Assembly: GCF_003032475.1 (NCBI RefSeq)
Contig: NZ_CP028369.1
Coordinates: 9,672,001-9,736,000 of the forward strand
Reading direction: 5' to 3'
Source: Streptomyces sp. P3
GTDB lineage: Bacteria; Actinomycetota; Actinomycetes; Streptomycetales; Streptomycetaceae
Length of the DNA stretch: 64,000 nucleotides
The translations under genes and the position numbers were made by a program. Of the stretch, positions 61,696 to 64,000 are shown piece after piece; positions within the stretch are counted from its first letter, which is position 1, and each line of letters begins with the position of its first letter. Below the pieces are notes generated by a model. It did no database searches, had not been told where the DNA came from, and worked only from the letters and a program-made list of their open reading frames with translations.

Positions 61696-62238
61696 GTGGA
61701 CGGGCTCGAGTACCGACGGTTCGTCGCCGCCGAGGTCGACTCGCTGGTGTGCTTCCTGACTCGAGACACCTGGCCGTTCCACGTCTCGGCCACCGTCGGA
61801 CGGGACGAAGTGCACGCGTGGGCTGCCGCCGGTGTGTTCGACAGTGACGAGACCCGCACCTTCTGGATCACCGTGCACGGAGAAGCCGTCGGCCTGATCA
61901 GGCTCATGGACCTCGGCGACGGCACTCCGCTGTTCGACCTCAGGATCGCCTCGGATCACCGGGGCCGGGGCATGGGCCCACGGGCTCTCGCCTGGCTCAC
62001 CCGGTACGTGTTCACCGAGTTCCCCGATGCCGAACGGATGGAGGGGACCACTCGGCAGGACAACGTGGCCATGCGGAGGACGTTCGAGAAGGGCGGATAC
62101 GTCAAGGAAGCCCACCATCGCGACGCCTGGCCCGGAGCCGGAGGACGCCGCTACGACTCGGTCGGGTACGCGATCCTGCGCCGGGACTGGGCAACCGGCA
62201 CGGTCACGCCGACGAACTGGCACGACGAGCGGCTCTGA
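61696..62238 (+). CDS. GNAT-family N-acetyltransferase
   Basis: 180 residues from a GTG at 61696, 4 bp after the DinB-like gene. The acetyl-CoA motif is RIASDHRGRGMGPRALAWL (x-x-R-G-x-G), followed by EGTTRQDNVAMRRTFEKGGY. It begins LEYRRFVAAEVDSLVCFLTR, typical of the RimJ-like group. The substrate is unknown. It is probably in one transcript with the upstream DinB-like gene and possibly the EEP gene. Confidence 0.88.
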   Translation: MDGLEYRRFVAAEVDSLVCFLTRDTWPFHVSATVGRDEVHAWAAAGVFDSDETRTFWITVHGEAVGLIRLMDLGDGTPLFDLRIASDHRGRGMGPRALAWLTRYVFTEFPDAERMEGTTRQDNVAMRRTFEKGGYVKEAHHRDAWPGAGGRRYDSVGYAILRRDWATGTVTPTNWHDERL

Positions 62239-62391
62239 CCCGCTCCGAAGTCCCGCGCGGCCTTTCGCGGCAGGAAGATGCCGAGAAAAGCCGCCCCGAG
62301 TGCGAGCGGGATGAGGGAGAGGAGCCGTGCACGTTCCATGTGGGGTGCGAGGCGTCTGCCGGGGTGCCGGTTGGGCGGTGGCTGGTCTTCG

Positions 62392-63081
62392 CTACGGGGT
62401 GAAGACCTCGTCGAGGCGGTCGATGGCCCCGTCGTCCCCGAGGTGGTAGGTGAACACCAGCCCGGAGTCCGGGTGCGCCTCGAGCCAGTCGAGGAACTCC
62501 TGGACACCGATGGGCTGATTCTCGGTGCTCTCGACGATGGGGTTGGTCACGGTGATGTCCGCGGCCTGGTCCATCGGGATGTAGGTCTCCTTGCCCACTG
62601 TTTCGAAGGGCGCTCCGTCGGAGTCCGGCGTGCCGCATCCCCAGTTGCCGTGTCTGACGATCAGGCTCAGGGAACCCCCTTCCGGTGTGTAGCGGTAGAC
62701 CGCGATCTCGTCGGGGGAAATGGGCATCTTGTGGTCGCAGCCGTCGTCGGTGCCGTCGCCCGCGACGGCCGGTGAGGCCGGCACGGGGGAGACCGGGGGC
62801 TTGGGGACGGCGGGGACGACGGCAGGGGACTTGACGCCGCCGCCCGCGCCCGAGGAGGCCGTCGCGGCGGGCTTCTCGGCCGAGGCGCCCGGGCTCGCCG
62901 TCGCCTTGTCCGCCGGGCCGCCGGCCGTTGTCGCACTCGGTGTCGCGTCACCGCCGGCATTCGCGGTGCCGCCGCCACCGGAGCAGCCCGTCAGGCCCAG
63001 CGCCGCCACGGCGCACACGCCCATCACGACTGCTCGGACAGAGCCCGGTCTGCGGCGGCTCTTCCTCGGCGTCAGATGCAT
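62392..63081 (-). CDS. Secreted lipoprotein of unknown function
   Basis: 229 residues from an ATG at 63081, with GGGGGACG upstream. It is a lipoprotein signal with Arg-rich start and lipobox LTGC (Cys33). Residues about 34-110 are a low-complexity Gly/Ala/Thr/Pro linker. The globular C-terminal 120 residues have a beta pattern: PDEIAVYRYTPEGGSLSLIV, HGNWGCGTPDSDG, KETYIPMDQAADITVTNPIV, GVQEFLDWLEAHPDSGLVFTY. Not recognised. It is divergent from the SARP gene. Confidence 0.85.
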   Translation of the reverse strand: MHLTPRKSRRRPGSVRAVVMGVCAVAALGLTGCSGGGGTANAGGDATPSATTAGGPADKATASPGASAEKPAATASSGAGGGVKSPAVVPAVPKPPVSPVPASPAVAGDGTDDGCDHKMPISPDEIAVYRYTPEGGSLSLIVRHGNWGCGTPDSDGAPFETVGKETYIPMDQAADITVTNPIVESTENQPIGVQEFLDWLEAHPDSGLVFTYHLGDDGAIDRLDEVFTP

Positions 63082-63420
63082 GCTGCGTCCCCCGTCTTCT
63101 TCGTTCGAGATCTCCGTGAGCCCGACCGGCTCGAGACAGTGGACGAGTTTCGGCCGCCGATGGTTGCGTTTCCGGCCAGAATTCGTGGCGCGGCGTACGG
63201 GGCGGCGCCGACGTGCCCGGCGGGGGCGACGCCTGCCGCGATACGCCTGACGGCACGTGAGACGAGGATCTACGGTGAACCTTGCGAAAACCCTGTGACG
63301 GCCTTCCTGTGACGGCCCCGGAGCGAATGACGGAGGGCTGCGTGGAGTCCCGGCTCCCCCTCGGCGAAAGAGGTCCCCGCCGCGGTGGGCCGTTCCACCA
63401 CCCGTACCGCGTGAGGCACC
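63082..63420. promoter_or_regulatory. Divergent region with a direct repeat upstream of the SARP gene
   Basis: 339 bp without a gene. CCTGTGACGGCC occurs twice (63292-63303 and 63306-63317), 14 bp apart. SARP proteins bind spaced direct repeats, so this could be a regulator site, but the spacing is not the usual 11 bp. Confidence 0.4.
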
Positions 63421-64000
63421 ATGAACCTGCACCTGCTCGGACCCCTTGAACTGCGCATCGCGGGGAGTGTGGTCGACGTCGGGCAGCCGCGGCGTCGGGC
63501 GGTCCTCGCGGCGCTGGCCGCCGACGCCGGCCGGCCCGTGTCGGTGCACACGTTGGTGGACCGGGTCTGGGACACCGCGGCACCCGACGGTGCCCGTTCG
63601 GTCCTCTACTCGCACATCAGCCGACTGCGGCGGCTCCTGGACAGCGCGCAGTCCACGGCAGGCGGCGTCGACGCGGAGCCGCCCCTTGCGCCGCTTCGCA
63701 TCCGCCGGACCTCCGGTGGCTATGTCCTGGAAGCGGACGAGCACACCGTCGACCTGCTCCGCTTCCGCTCGCTCGTCGCGCAGGGGCGCGAGCCGCACCT
63801 GTCCGACACGCACCGGGCGCACGTCCTGGGGGAGGCGATGCGGCTGTGGCGCGGCGTGCCGATGGCCGGACTGCCCGGCGCGTGGGCCGAGCGCACGCGG
63901 GCCGCCTGGACCCAGGAGCGCGTGGAGGCGGCGCTCGCCTGGGCCCGAACCCTGCTGCGGCAGGGCAAGCCCGAGGAAGTCCCCGCTGTCCTGCAGCCGT
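63421..64000 (+). CDS. AfsR/SARP-family transcriptional activator (3' end beyond window)
   Basis: The first 193 codons of a gene from an ATG at 63421. Residues about 1-95 are the OmpR-like winged helix of SARPs: MNLHLLGPLELRIAG, GQPRRRAVLAALAADAGRPV, LVDRVWDTAAPDGARSVLYS, LRIRRTSGGYVLE. The bacterial transcriptional activation domain (BTAD) begins near residue 100 (VDLLRFRSLVAQGRE, MRLWRGVPMAGLPG). It is unknown whether an NTPase/TPR part follows. SARPs usually activate specialised-metabolite clusters, so such a cluster may lie to the right. Confidence 0.9.
   Translation, partial: MNLHLLGPLELRIAGSVVDVGQPRRRAVLAALAADAGRPVSVHTLVDRVWDTAAPDGARSVLYSHISRLRRLLDSAQSTAGGVDAEPPLAPLRIRRTSGGYVLEADEHTVDLLRFRSLVAQGREPHLSDTHRAHVLGEAMRLWRGVPMAGLPGAWAERTRAAWTQERVEAALAWARTLLRQGKPEEVPAVLQP

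Overview
The window looks like chromosomal DNA from Streptomyces or a close relative. This is inferred from the very high G+C, frequent GTG starts with AGGAG-type ribosome sites, a SARP-type regulator, twin-arginine and lipoprotein secretion, numerous anti-sigma and anti-anti-sigma parts, and an isorenieratene-type carotenoid cluster. No species is claimed.

Layout. 1-5.5 kb: the 5' part of a NarL-type histidine kinase, a Tat-secreted solute-binding protein, and a translationally coupled pair made of a PAS/GAF/SpoIIE phosphatase and a stand-alone cobalamin-binding protein. 5.5-16 kb: the carotenoid cluster. crtE-crtI-crtB plus a Rieske/DUF5914 gene run leftward with 4-bp overlaps. An ECF sigma factor with a ZAS-type anti-sigma and crtY-crtT-crtU run rightward. 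Together they should build GGPP, phytoene, lycopene and beta-carotene, and finally aromatic isorenieratene. 16-31 kb: mostly single-gene functions. They include a secreted hydrolase-lectin fusion, two DinB-like proteins (the second lies near 61 kb), a MerR-like regulator behind a long structured leader, an MpaB-type oxygenase, a DUF2235 hydrolase, hemerythrin, a ZIP transporter, a cold-shock protein, initiator tRNA-Met, GlsB, a frameshifted AI-2E-type permease, galU, and a divergent STAS / HATPase pair. 31-37 kb: a PLP decarboxylase divergent from a MarR regulator, then three secreted proteins (one NlpC/P60 with SH3-like repeats) accompanied by two related inverted repeats, and an IS110-family element. 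37-51 kb: a 1310-residue HTH-STAND-membrane-WD40 protein, membrane proteins with TetR regulators, a decayed drug-efflux MFS gene, an MHS transporter, a protein O-mannosyltransferase, and an ArsR-like regulator divergent from a secreted protein. 51-64 kb: a TetR/HTH/PPDK-like operon, an acyltransferase, a GH16-like hydrolase, an MFS/LysR divergon, a run of EEP nuclease-fold, DinB and GNAT genes, a lipoprotein, and the start of a SARP regulator.

The strongest candidate for an under-described system is the phosphatase plus B12-protein pair beside the carotenoid genes. The B12 protein has the Wx9EH signature of CarH/LitR photoreceptors but no MerR DNA-binding domain. That suggests light input to a phosphatase-based partner-switching pathway. 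Other points of interest are the truncated PPDK-like operon, the structured leader before the MerR-like gene, possible bridge-RNA coding DNA in the IS110 element, and paired inverted repeats around the secreted-protein genes. All functional statements rest on motif recognition by eye; no database search was run.
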